Origin: an uncultured Oxalobacteraceae bacterium
GTDB lineage: Bacteria; Pseudomonadota; Gammaproteobacteria; Burkholderiales; Burkholderiaceae
Assembly: GCA_946478765.1 (NCBI GenBank)
Contig: CAMLDH010000272.1
Location: 1-5,529, forward strand
Direction of reading: 5' to 3'
Length of the DNA stretch: 5,529 nt
Shown here: positions 1 to 5,529 of the stretch, piece after piece
Layout of the letters: every line of letters begins with the position of its first letter
Numbering within the stretch: position 1 is the stretch's first letter
The notes under the pieces: model-generated
What the model was told of the DNA's origin: nothing
The model's input: the letters and a program-made list of their open reading frames with translations, nothing else
The model's database searches: none
Translations under genes and position numbers: made by a program

Positions 1-511
1 CTTCGTTGCCGTCCTCGTCATCCTCGTGGTGATGGCCATGCGCGCCATGCACGTGCTCGTGTGCGATCTCTTCATCGGTGGCGACGCGAACCTCCGCCAC
101 ATTCAGCGTGAAGCGCAATGCCATGCCGGCCAGCGGATGATTACCGTCCAGCACCACTTTGTCATCCGCAATGTCGGTGACGGTAAAAATCAGCGCGCCC
201 TCTTCGTCATCGTCGCTATCGGGCGTGCCCTCGAATTGCATGCCGACTTCCAGCGGGGTCGGCAAGCGATTGCGCGGTTCGATCTTGACCAGATTCGCGT
301 CGTATTCGCCGAATGCGTCATCCGGCTCGACCTGGATAGTCGTCTCAAAACCGACATCCTTGCCTTCCAGCGCTTCTTCAATTTTCGGCAGGGTGTTTTC
401 ATAGCCGCCATGCAGATACACCATCGGCTCCCGGCTTTCCTCGATCAGATTGCCTTGAGCATCTGACAGCTTGTAGTGCACAGTCACCACTGTATTTTTG
501 GCAATCTTCAT
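1..511 (-). CDS. slyD: SlyD-type FKBP peptidyl-prolyl cis-trans isomerase, 3' end outside window
   Basis: Cytoplasmic prolyl isomerase and chaperone of the SlyD branch of FKBPs, which in E. coli also binds nickel and assists hydrogenase maturation. The 170 visible codons give an N-terminal FKBP half starting MKIAKNTVVTVHYKL, with YLHGGYENTLPKIEEALEG at about 32-50 and DDAFGEYD at 64-71. An insert-in-flap region at about 72-120 follows, then the closing FKBP strand with DGNHPLAG at 122-129. The tail is His-rich: seven His between 151 and 162, then an acidic run, as in the metal-binding tail of E. coli SlyD. The insert-in-flap region carries an acidic patch at 98-104. The ATG at 511 is preferred over in-frame ATGs at 517 and 526 because AAAGGA (518-523, minus strand) lies 6 nt before it. 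The stop codon is beyond base 1. It is divergent from roxA. Family assignment is confident; a nickel role here is inferred from the tail. Confidence 0.94.
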   Translation of the reverse strand, partial: MKIAKNTVVTVHYKLSDAQGNLIEESREPMVYLHGGYENTLPKIEEALEGKDVGFETTIQVEPDDAFGEYDANLVKIEPRNRLPTPLEVGMQFEGTPDSDDDEEGALIFTVTDIADDKVVLDGNHPLAGMALRFTLNVAEVRVATDEEIAHEHVHGAHGHHHEDDEDGNE

Positions 512-517
512 AATCAT

Positions 518-523
518 TCCTTT
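518..523 (-). promoter_or_regulatory. Ribosome binding site deciding the slyD start
   Basis: AAAGGA on the minus strand sits 6 nt upstream of the ATG at 511. Two further in-frame ATGs (517, 526) touch or precede this site, so they cannot use it. Confidence 0.65.
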
Positions 524-540
524 CATTTGATATTCGGACA

Positions 541-546
541 ATTATA
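541..546 (-). promoter_or_regulatory. -10 box of the slyD promoter
   Basis: A perfect TATAAT on the minus strand, 30 bp before the slyD start codon, predicts a leader of roughly 20-25 nt that contains the Shine-Dalgarno sequence. No good -35 hexamer lies at 16-18 bp; the best-placed bases read AAGTCC or AGTCCG. The pentamer TCCGA occurs three times on the same strand around the box (534-538, 553-557, 563-567). The promoter may therefore be weak or activator-dependent, but that is inference. Confidence 0.5.
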
Positions 547-722
547 CCTGTGTCGGAAATAGTCGGACTTTACCAGGAAACAGCGCAAAAAATTGTCCAA
601 CCAAATTTACACGCATAATCCATGCCGCGTACAAATGGCATCTTCCGCGTGACGTTTTGCGATTTGCACATGAAGCTGATACAGACAATGGTGACTGCGG
701 AGAATTTGCAATTGCGAGCCTA

Positions 723-728
723 TATAAT
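723..728 (+). promoter_or_regulatory. -10 box immediately upstream of roxA
   Basis: A perfect TATAAT ends only 6 bases before the roxA ATG at 735. Initiation about 7 bp downstream would begin the transcript at or next to the start codon, giving a leaderless or almost leaderless mRNA. No -35 match lies at 16-18 bp; TTGCAA at 706-711 is only 11 bp away. A second, weaker candidate is CATAAT at 614-619 with TTGTCC at 593-598, spaced 15 bp, which would give a leader of about 110 nt. Confidence 0.45.
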
Positions 729-734
729 GGCGGC

Positions 735-1856
735 ATGAAAAAAATGACTCTGTTGGGTGGCCTGACGCCCGCACAATTCCTCTGTGATTACTGGCAAAAA
801 AAGCCCTTGCTGATTCGCCAGGCATTCCCTGCTTTTCACCCTCTTTTGTCGCGCGATGCGCTGTTCGATCTCGCGGCCCGGGACGATGTGGAGTCGCGCT
901 TGATCACGCATTTCAAGCAGCAATGGCAAATGAAAAGCGGACCAATTGAACAACTGCCGCCGCTCAAGCAAAAGGAGTGGACGCTGCTGGTACAGGGCGT
1001 CAATCTGCACGACGATTCGGTCGATGCATTGCTGCGCCAGTTCCGCTTTCTGCCCGATGCGCGTCTGGACGATTTGATGATCAGCTATGCAACCGAGTCG
1101 GGCGGCGTCGGACCACATGTCGACTCTTACGACGTATTCCTTTTACAAGCGCATGGACAACGGCGCTGGCGCATCGGTGCGCAAAAGGATCTGAGCCTGG
1201 TTGAGGGCATGCCGCTGAAAATCCTGCGCAGCTTTGCACCGGACCAGGAATTCGTGCTGGAGCCAGGCGACATGCTGTATCTGCCGCCGCATTATGCGCA
1301 CGACGGCGTTGCGCTCGGTGAGTGCATGACGTATTCGATCGGCTTTCGTACGCCGTCTTTTCAGGAATTGGGTGAAGCATTCCTGCAATTCATGGCAGAC
1401 TCGATCGATCTGCCCGGCCGCTATGCCGATCCGGAGTTGGCGCCCAGCCGGCATCCCGCAGAAATCAGCCCTGACATGCTGGCCCAAATCGCAGCAGAGT
1501 TGAGCAAAGTCAAATTTACGGACGACGACATCACGATTTTCCTCGGCGAATATTTGTCGGAGCCAAAAGCCAATCTGTTTTTCGATCCTCCGGCACGGCC
1601 GCTGACCATGGCGCGTTTTGTCCAGGCAATGACAAAACGCGGCGTTGCGTTATCCCGAAAGACCCAGATGCTCTACCGCGGGAAACATATTTTCATCAAT
1701 GGCGAATCGTTTGCCGTTGGACGTGCGGACAAGACGCATTTATGTGCCTTGGCTAATACCCGCAGACTGGATGGTCCAGTCATAGCCCACGCATCGCAAG
1801 ACTTCAAGGAAGCGCTCTTTGAGTGGTATCAGGACGGCTGGCTCGATCTTGCTTAA
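735..1856 (+). CDS. roxA: Ribosomal oxygenase RoxA/YcfD-like, 50S ribosomal protein L16 arginine 3-hydroxylase (JmjC/cupin fold)
   Basis: Fe(II)/2-oxoglutarate-dependent oxygenase of the cupin_4/JmjC family. E. coli YcfD hydroxylates an arginine of ribosomal protein L16. The reading from the ATG at 735 gives 373 residues, matching the usual YcfD length. It has the family opening (GGLTPAQFLCDYWQKKPLLIRQAFP, about 8-32, in two overlapping blocks), then the JmjC/cupin core at about 90-225. The core holds the metal triad H128-x-D130 (GPHVDSYDVF) and H189 (PPHYAHDG). The RRWR stretch at 143-146 probably includes the 2-oxoglutarate-binding arginine known from YcfD. The C-terminal third (about 255-373) corresponds to the dimerisation and winged-helix parts. 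The frame stays open upstream to a TTG at 657, but those 26 residues are not family-like and a -10 box lies inside them. No clear Shine-Dalgarno precedes 735; the ATG at 744 is an alternative. Divergent from slyD; no terminator hairpin seen after the stop. Confidence 0.92.
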   Translation: MKKMTLLGGLTPAQFLCDYWQKKPLLIRQAFPAFHPLLSRDALFDLAARDDVESRLITHFKQQWQMKSGPIEQLPPLKQKEWTLLVQGVNLHDDSVDALLRQFRFLPDARLDDLMISYATESGGVGPHVDSYDVFLLQAHGQRRWRIGAQKDLSLVEGMPLKILRSFAPDQEFVLEPGDMLYLPPHYAHDGVALGECMTYSIGFRTPSFQELGEAFLQFMADSIDLPGRYADPELAPSRHPAEISPDMLAQIAAELSKVKFTDDDITIFLGEYLSEPKANLFFDPPARPLTMARFVQAMTKRGVALSRKTQMLYRGKHIFINGESFAVGRADKTHLCALANTRRLDGPVIAHASQDFKEALFEWYQDGWLDLA

Positions 1857-2034
1857 GAGTTCTTGCCGAAGACTTTGAGATCGACAAAATTTTCTTACAA
1901 CAATTTCTATCTCATTAGTGAGGCACGTTTATTTCCTTCTATTGCTCTGTAAATTCTGCGACAAATCCTTGCTGAAGGCTTACAAATACTTACTAAAAAG
2001 AAAATGGAGTATGCAACGATATAAAAAAACCCGC

Positions 2035-2040
2035 TATAAT
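2035..2040 (+). promoter_or_regulatory. -10 box of the lipoprotein promoter
   Basis: TATAAT preceded by the A-rich run 2021-2028 and a generally A+T-rich upstream region. The best -35 is poor: ATGCAA at 2011-2016 with an 18-bp spacer, 3 of 6 consensus matches. Transcription would start near 2047, giving an untranslated leader of about 125 nt before the ATG at 2174. Confidence 0.5.
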
Positions 2041-2117
2041 CGCGAGCTAGGAAGCTTTCGTTGTGTGGCACCGCACCATTTGGTTCGAAGAAACCTGCGA
2101 AGACGCCCTATCGAGCG

Positions 2118-2135
2118 ATAATTACCGGTAATTAT
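2118..2135. promoter_or_regulatory. Perfect 18-bp palindrome in the lipoprotein leader
   Basis: ATAATTACCGGTAATTAT is its own reverse complement, centred between 2126 and 2127. It is flanked by a further inverted pair, GCGAT (2115-2119) and ATCGC (2138-2142), which partly overlaps the arm. It lies downstream of the -10 box and about 40 bp before the start codon. It could be a dimeric-regulator operator or an RNA stem (7 A-U pairs closing a CCGG loop). An A-U-only stem makes a poor terminator even with the T-rich stretch that follows. Function is not known from sequence. Confidence 0.55.
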
Positions 2136-2162
2136 TCATCGCAATATTTTTTGATTTTTTTG

Positions 2163-2167
2163 AAGGA
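2163..2167 (+). promoter_or_regulatory. Ribosome binding site of the lipoprotein gene
   Basis: AAGGA 6 nt upstream of the ATG at 2174, the strongest Shine-Dalgarno placement on the plus strand of this window. It supports the short lipoprotein as a real, well-translated gene. Confidence 0.7.
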
Positions 2168-2173
2168 AAACCC

Positions 2174-2431
2174 ATGAAAAAAACGCTGTTGATCGCTTCC
2201 CTGTTGGCTATTGCTCTGGCTGCTTGCGGTAAGAAAGAAGAAGTTGCTGCTCCTGCTCCTGTAGCCGCTCCTGCTGCTGCACCTGCTGTTTCGACACCTG
2301 CTGCTGACGCTGTTGCTGCACCTGCTGCACCTGCTGCACCAGCCGCTGCTGACGCTGCTGCACCTGCTGCTGCCGCTTCGACTCCTGCAGCTTCGGCTCC
2401 TGCCGCTGCTAGCGCATCTGCATCCAAGTAA
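2174..2431 (+). CDS. Small Ala/Pro-rich lipoprotein of unknown function
   Basis: An 85-residue precursor with a classic lipoprotein signal: MKK, a hydrophobic core TLLIASLLAIALA, and lipobox LAAC with the acylated cysteine at 18. The mature part (68 residues) opens with CGKKEEV. No Asp follows the cysteine, so outer-membrane sorting is expected. Nearly all the rest is Ala and Pro (36 Ala and 11 Pro of 68) with a few Ser, Thr and Asp, probably an extended flexible chain. No enzyme or binding motif is visible; role unknown. AAGGA at 2163-2167 lies 6 nt before the ATG. The coding DNA is built of GCT/GCA/CCT repeats, including three tandem near-copies of GCTGCACCT at 2315-2341, and favours GCT for Ala whereas neighbouring genes use GCG and GCC more. 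Strong expression or repeat expansion could explain this. It is monocistronic, with its own promoter and terminator. Similar small lipoproteins are common in Burkholderiales. Confidence 0.85.
   Translation: MKKTLLIASLLAIALAACGKKEEVAAPAPVAAPAAAPAVSTPAADAVAAPAAPAAPAAADAAAPAAAASTPAASAPAAASASASK
2315..2341 (+). repeat. Three tandem 9-bp units inside the lipoprotein gene
   Basis: GCTGCACCT occurs twice in succession (2315-2323, 2324-2332) followed by GCTGCACCA (2333-2341). The unit encodes Ala-Ala-Pro and keeps the frame, so copy-number change would lengthen or shorten the chain without a frameshift. Looser GCTGCT/CCTGCT repeats flank it from about 2245 to 2410. Confidence 0.7.
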
Positions 2432-2448
2432 TCTCGAATTGCTTATTG

Positions 2449-2474
2449 AAGCCGACCTTCGGGTCGGTTTTTTT
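2449..2474 (+). terminator. Rho-independent terminator of the lipoprotein gene
   Basis: A six-pair G+C-rich stem CCGACC/GGTCGG (2452-2457 and 2462-2467) closes a TTCG tetraloop and is followed by seven T (2468-2474). The A residues before the stem can pair with the first T residues. It begins 17 bases after the stop codon. Read on the minus strand the hairpin lacks a following T run, so it mainly ends rightward transcription. No separate terminator is visible for the converging leftward operon. Confidence 0.88.
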
Positions 2475-2531
2475 ATTTCAGATTCCGTTTTCTCTCGTAG
2501 CTGTCACTGATTGGCCAAACAGAACTCTAGC

Positions 2532-3311
2532 TCATGCCACCATCGGTACCCACGCAAACCCCTCTTCCTGACACGCAATCATCACTGTCGCTTGGTCCGT
2601 ACCAAGTACGCTGTATAGCGCGTCACGCGCCAGTTCCGGTGTATTGTTTTGTTTGCTTAAATGTGCGCCGACAACAGTCTTGAGACGCGATCGATCGAGT
2701 GCAGCAAGAATTTCAGCGGTTGACCGGTTGGACAAATGGCCATAAGCGCCGCCGATGCGCTGTTTCAGCGATGGCGGATACGCCGAGTTGGCGAGCATTT
2801 CCCGATCATGATTGCATTCCAGCAGCAAGGCATCGCACCCGCCCAGCACGTCGATCATATGTGGCGTGGCATGGCCGGCGTCGGTCAATACCCCGAGCTT
2901 GCAGTGCCCATCATTCGCGACATACTGGACTGGTTCCCGCGCATCGTGCGGTACGGTATAGGGAGATAGTTCGAGGTCGCCGATGACCAATGGATCGCCA
3001 TCGCGACAAAAGTGAATCGTTACGCCCGCGCTATCCTTTTGTACCGCTTGAAAGGTGCCGAAGGTCAACCAAACGGGGATACGGTGACGCCGTGCAAACT
3101 TGAAAACACCACCGACATGATCCTGATGTTCATGCGTTACGATGATGCCGGACAGATCGGCCGGTGTCATCTCCAATCTGGCCAGGCGACGTTCGGTTTC
3201 GCGAATGCCGAAACCGCAATCCAGCATAACCGCAGTGCATGTCATGCCGGATGCAGTGGAAATCAAGAGTGAATTCCCTTCGCTGCCGCTTCCCAGGCTA
3301 GCGAACTTCAA
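2532..3311 (-). CDS. MBL-fold metallo-hydrolase, YycJ/WalJ-like
   Basis: A 259-residue single-domain metallo-beta-lactamase-fold protein. The opening MKFASLGSGSEGNSLLI is typical of the YycJ/WalJ (VicX) group. Metal ligands are visible: H60-x-H62-x-D64-H65 in THEHQDHVGG, H122 (PHDA), D144 (TDAGH), H168 (ECNHD) and H217 (AHLS). GHLSNRS at 191-197 is also characteristic. No signal peptide, so it is cytoplasmic. Relatives are annotated as phosphoesterases or 5' exonucleases with a proposed DNA-repair role in Bacillus; the substrate here is unknown. The start is TTG at 3311: it begins the conserved N-terminus, AAGG lies 7 nt upstream (3319-3322, minus strand), and there is no in-frame ATG between the bamC stop and this point. 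It follows bamC by 45 bp and is likely the last gene of the dapA-bamC operon. It converges on the lipoprotein gene. Confidence 0.9.
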   Translation of the reverse strand: MKFASLGSGSEGNSLLISTASGMTCTAVMLDCGFGIRETERRLARLEMTPADLSGIIVTHEHQDHVGGVFKFARRHRIPVWLTFGTFQAVQKDSAGVTIHFCRDGDPLVIGDLELSPYTVPHDAREPVQYVANDGHCKLGVLTDAGHATPHMIDVLGGCDALLLECNHDREMLANSAYPPSLKQRIGGAYGHLSNRSTAEILAALDRSRLKTVVGAHLSKQNNTPELARDALYSVLGTDQATVMIACQEEGFAWVPMVA

Positions 3312-3318
3312 CGGCGAA

Positions 3319-3322
3319 CCTT
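3319..3322 (-). promoter_or_regulatory. Ribosome binding site supporting the TTG start of the MBL hydrolase
   Basis: AAGG on the minus strand, 7 nt before the TTG at 3311. It is the only plausible Shine-Dalgarno in the short bamC-hydrolase gap, and it fixes a non-ATG start. Confidence 0.5.
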
Positions 3323-3356
3323 GGCTGCGATGTTCACTGCGATGGGCGAAAGCGGC

Positions 3357-4520
3357 TTACTTGAGCTGCTCGTTCAGCAGGGACAGAATCTTGTCGGCCG
3401 TTTGCGATGCGTCCGACTTGCCGTCGTTATTGAGTACCGCAACCTGGCTGGTATCGGTGCCTGATCCTTTGACGGTGACGCGATAGCGCTGCGCTGCCTT
3501 GGCTTTTTCGTCGTCGGAGCCGAAGGAGAATAATTTGGACAAGAAACCCTTCTCGCCCGCCGATTTGCTTTGCGCATCCTTGCCTTGATCAACGTAACGG
3601 ACAAAGTACAGCCCTTGCACACGATCGCGATCCTCGACAGTAAAGCCGACACGATCAAGCGCCAAGCCAACACGACGCCAGGCACGATCGAATCCCTCGT
3701 CTACTTCGACGTAAGCGCCGTTGGTGCCCTTGACCAGTTTGGCCCGTGCTTGCTGCGGCGTTGCATTGACCACGATTGCCTTGGCACGTGTGGTTTCGCC
3801 CCCCAGACGCGCCATCATGCGCGACAGGAATTCCGCCTCGAGTTCCGGATCGGACGGACGTGGCGTCCACACGGCACCGTCTTTCTGTTGCCCGGTAATC
3901 ACTTCCTGTGCGCCGCGATGGCTGATATAAATTTCAGTCGCGCCGTCCGCCGTACGTTCCAGACGAGTACGGAACTTGTCGCGCTCACCGGTCGAATAAA
4001 GTGAATCAAGAATTTTACCCAGCGTATTGCGAAGGACATCCTGCGGAATTTTTGCGCGATTCTCTGCCCAATCGGTTTCCATCACGCCGGCCTCCGGCGA
4101 CTCGATACTGATCAAGAATCCGGAATCCTGCCAAAAATCCTTCAACTGCGGCCACAGCACTTCGGGCGTCTGCTTGACGACCAGCCAGCGCTGATTGCCT
4201 GCACGCTCAATACGGATATCGCCCGCGGCATTGGGTGCAACCGCGGCACTCGCCGTTGCCACCGGACGCATGCCTTGCTGCAGGTTATAACCGGATGCAG
4301 TGGCGGTTCCTCTGTTGGCCTCGGGGATCGCGTAACGATTGTCGCGCTGCAGTTGCGTCAAATCCGGCGGCACTTCCAGCGACGCGACGGAAGCCTTGCT
4401 GGCACTCTTATAATCGAGCCGGTCCGGCTCCAGCACGGAAGTAACCGAGCCGCAGCCTGCCAAACTGGTCAGCGCGACGGCATAAAAAAGTCCACGTTGA
4501 GCGATACTGCGTTGAGCCAT
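3357..4520 (-). CDS. bamC: Outer membrane protein assembly factor BamC (lipoprotein)
   Basis: Lipoprotein subunit of the BAM complex, which folds beta-barrel proteins into the outer membrane; BamC binds BamD. From the ATG at 4520 it has 387 residues, somewhat longer than E. coli BamC (344). The signal peptide has an Arg-containing n-region, the hydrophobic LFYAVALTSL and lipobox LAGC with acylated C23. Next comes an extended segment (about 24-100) with DYKSA and LEVPPDLTQL (48-57), the conserved part that in E. coli lies along BamD. Two helix-grip domains follow, at about 101-240 (including METDWAENRAKIP, 147-159) and 265-387. The second contains a charged Lys/Asp/Ser-rich insertion at about 312-345. 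An in-frame ATG at 4544 would add 8 residues but has no Shine-Dalgarno; GGAAG (4530-4534) lies 9 nt before 4520. The dapA-bamC adjacency is also seen in E. coli, supporting both calls and an operon. Confidence 0.93.
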   Translation of the reverse strand: MAQRSIAQRGLFYAVALTSLAGCGSVTSVLEPDRLDYKSASKASVASLEVPPDLTQLQRDNRYAIPEANRGTATASGYNLQQGMRPVATASAAVAPNAAGDIRIERAGNQRWLVVKQTPEVLWPQLKDFWQDSGFLISIESPEAGVMETDWAENRAKIPQDVLRNTLGKILDSLYSTGERDKFRTRLERTADGATEIYISHRGAQEVITGQQKDGAVWTPRPSDPELEAEFLSRMMARLGGETTRAKAIVVNATPQQARAKLVKGTNGAYVEVDEGFDRAWRRVGLALDRVGFTVEDRDRVQGLYFVRYVDQGKDAQSKSAGEKGFLSKLFSFGSDDEKAKAAQRYRVTVKGSGTDTSQVAVLNNDGKSDASQTADKILSLLNEQLK

Positions 4521-4618
4521 GTAAAGGTTCTTCCGATTAGTCATGTCGATACTGAATTAGGTAATTTCGGGGCAATACCGGGCCGAGCTCATTTCGAAAC
4601 CAGGCCCATTTCCGGCGC

Positions 4619-5497
4619 TTATTGTAATACACCCGATTCGCGCAACGCTGCACGCACCGTGTCATGGCATTCCGCTGCGAGCGGCACCAGTGGCAAGCGA
4701 ATGCCGGAGTGCATCATCCCCATCTGTGTCAACGCCCATTTCACGGGAACCGGATTCGGTTCGACGAACAGCTTGTTATGCAAGGGCAAAAGCTGATTAT
4801 TGATTTCGACCGCCTCGGCGACCTTCCCATTCATCGCCGCGACGCATAACTGATGCATTGCGCGCGGCGCGACATTGGCGGTGACCGAAATATTGCCCTT
4901 CGCGCCGCAGAACATCAAAGCCATCGCGGTTGGATCGTCGCCGGAATACACGGCGAACGACTTGGGCAGCAGACGAATCAAGTCGCTGCCGCGGCCGATA
5001 TTGCCGGTCGCATCCTTGACACCGACAATGCCGGGAACTTGCGCCAGGCGCAAAATAGTTTCGTTCGCCATGTCGGCGACGGTACGTCCCGGCACATTAT
5101 AGAGAATCGCCGGCAAGTCGACCGATTCTGCGATCTTCCTGAAGTGCTGGTACATGCCCTCCTGGGTCGGACGGTTGTAGTAAGGGACCACCTGCAGCGA
5201 TGCATCGGCGCCGACCTCTTTTGCGTAACGCGTCAGTTCAATCGCTTCCGCCGTCGAATTGCCGCCGGTGCCGGCGATGATCGGAATGCGCTTGGCGGTA
5301 TGCTGAACCGCCACCTTGATCAATTCGCAATGCTCTTCGAGCGATACCGTCGGCGATTCGCCGGTGGTGCCGACGATGACAATGCTGTCAGTGCCTTCGG
5401 CGATATGCCAGTCGATCAATTTGCGCAAACCCGGAAAATCGAGACTGCCGTCCGCGTGCATGGGGGTGACGATTGCAACTATGCTGCCCTGAATCAT
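4619..5497 (-). CDS. dapA: 4-hydroxy-tetrahydrodipicolinate synthase
   Basis: Catalyses condensation of pyruvate with aspartate semialdehyde, the first committed step to meso-diaminopimelate and lysine, in the cytoplasm. The 292 residues match the E. coli enzyme in length and numbering. T44 and T45 (VGTTGESPT), Y107 (VPYYNRP), Y133 and R138 (YNVPGRT) and the Schiff-base lysine K161 (GVKDATG) are all present in a complete TIM barrel (about 1-225) with the C-terminal helical part behind it. The [19 protein letters not shown] region is also typical. The start at 5497 gives the family N-terminus ([13 protein letters not shown]), but no clear Shine-Dalgarno is visible in the 32 bases left upstream. 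A weak -10-like TATATC (5517-5522, minus strand) is the only promoter hint; the true promoter may lie outside. It is the first gene of the leftward cluster with bamC and the MBL hydrolase. Confidence 0.97.
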   Translation of the reverse strand: MIQGSIVAIVTPMHADGSLDFPGLRKLIDWHIAEGTDSIVIVGTTGESPTVSLEEHCELIKVAVQHTAKRIPIIAGTGGNSTAEAIELTRYAKEVGADASLQVVPYYNRPTQEGMYQHFRKIAESVDLPAILYNVPGRTVADMANETILRLAQVPGIVGVKDATGNIGRGSDLIRLLPKSFAVYSGDDPTAMALMFCGAKGNISVTANVAPRAMHQLCVAAMNGKVAEAVEINNQLLPLHNKLFVEPNPVPVKWALTQMGMMHSGIRLPLVPLAAECHDTVRAALRESGVLQ

Positions 5498-5529
5498 GAT
5501 GATATTGAGACGTAAAGATATAAAACGTC

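Larger units (their letters stand above)
1857..2173. other. 317-bp intergenic region: promoter and long leader, no gene supported
   Basis: The stretch separates the roxA stop from the lipoprotein start. Its left half (about 1880-2030) is A+T-rich with no protein-like reading and no obvious terminator for roxA. Its right half holds a TATAAT box (2035-2040), a leader of about 125 nt with short inverted repeats, an 18-bp palindrome (2118-2135), a T-rich run (2147-2161) and a Shine-Dalgarno sequence (2163-2167). Short hairpin possibilities in the leader include GGTT/AACC (2082-2085 with 2092-2095). A GTG-initiated frame at 1918-2121 exists but looks spurious. A small RNA or leader peptide cannot be excluded. 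Confidence 0.6.

Noticed and set aside
26..466. 146-codon open frame antisense to slyD
   Set aside because: The opposite strand encodes a clear SlyD with FKBP core and His-rich tail.
1918..2121. GTG-initiated 67-codon reading on the plus strand between roxA and the lipoprotein gene
   Set aside because: No Shine-Dalgarno, it runs across the lipoprotein promoter and leader, and its Lys/Arg-rich composition looks like translated A+T-rich noncoding DNA.
2118..2161. Palindrome plus T-rich run as a rho-independent terminator
   Set aside because: The stem would be all A-U pairs and 11 bases separate it from the T run; it also lies just upstream of a well-formed gene start.
2122..2427. 101-codon Ala/Gly-rich reading antisense to the lipoprotein gene
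   Set aside because: It mirrors the GCT/GCA repeats, which are open on the other strand. The sense frame has a signal peptide, ribosome binding site and terminator; this one has none.
3570..4004. 144-codon open frame antisense to bamC
   Set aside because: It lies wholly inside bamC and shows no family features or ribosome binding site.
4580..4607. Possible attenuator hairpin between dapA and bamC (GGGCC/GGCCC arms)
   Set aside because: Only five base pairs around an 18-nt loop and no following T run, so it is not a convincing terminator or attenuator.
4853..5515. 220-codon open frame antisense to dapA
   Set aside because: dapA on the opposite strand has every catalytic residue; the antisense frame is a by-product of codon bias with no recognisable domain.

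Overview
The window reads as an ordinary housekeeping stretch of a betaproteobacterial chromosome. The best fit is Burkholderiales, family Oxalobacteraceae (a Herminiimonas/Janthinobacterium-like organism). This rests on the dapA-bamC-MBL-hydrolase gene order, the form of the BamC and SlyD proteins, the moderate G+C content and the small Ala/Pro lipoprotein. It is an inference from remembered families, not a search result.

Layout, left to right. A SlyD-type FKBP prolyl isomerase runs leftward and leaves the window at base 1 (170 codons visible). It is divergent from a rightward roxA/ycfD-like gene for the ribosomal-protein-L16 arginine hydroxylase, and the two share a 223-bp intergenic region with a good -10 box facing each way. 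A 317-bp gap follows, with a promoter, a leader of about 125 nt and a perfect 18-bp palindrome. It leads into a short rightward lipoprotein gene whose mature chain is almost all Ala and Pro, closed by a strong rho-independent terminator. Converging on that terminator is a leftward cluster, dapA, then bamC, then an MBL-fold hydrolase of the YycJ/WalJ type, with gaps of 98 and 45 bp, probably one operon.

How the genes relate. The left pair serves protein folding and ribosome modification. The right cluster joins cell-wall/lysine precursor synthesis (DapA), outer-membrane protein assembly (BamC) and a metal-dependent phosphoesterase-like enzyme. No mobile element, CRISPR array, tRNA or rRNA was seen.

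I found no convincing undescribed system. The points most worth a second look are the palindrome and long leader before the Ala/Pro lipoprotein, the repeat-built lipoprotein with codon use unlike its neighbours, and the -10 box placed so close to the roxA start that the mRNA would be nearly leaderless.
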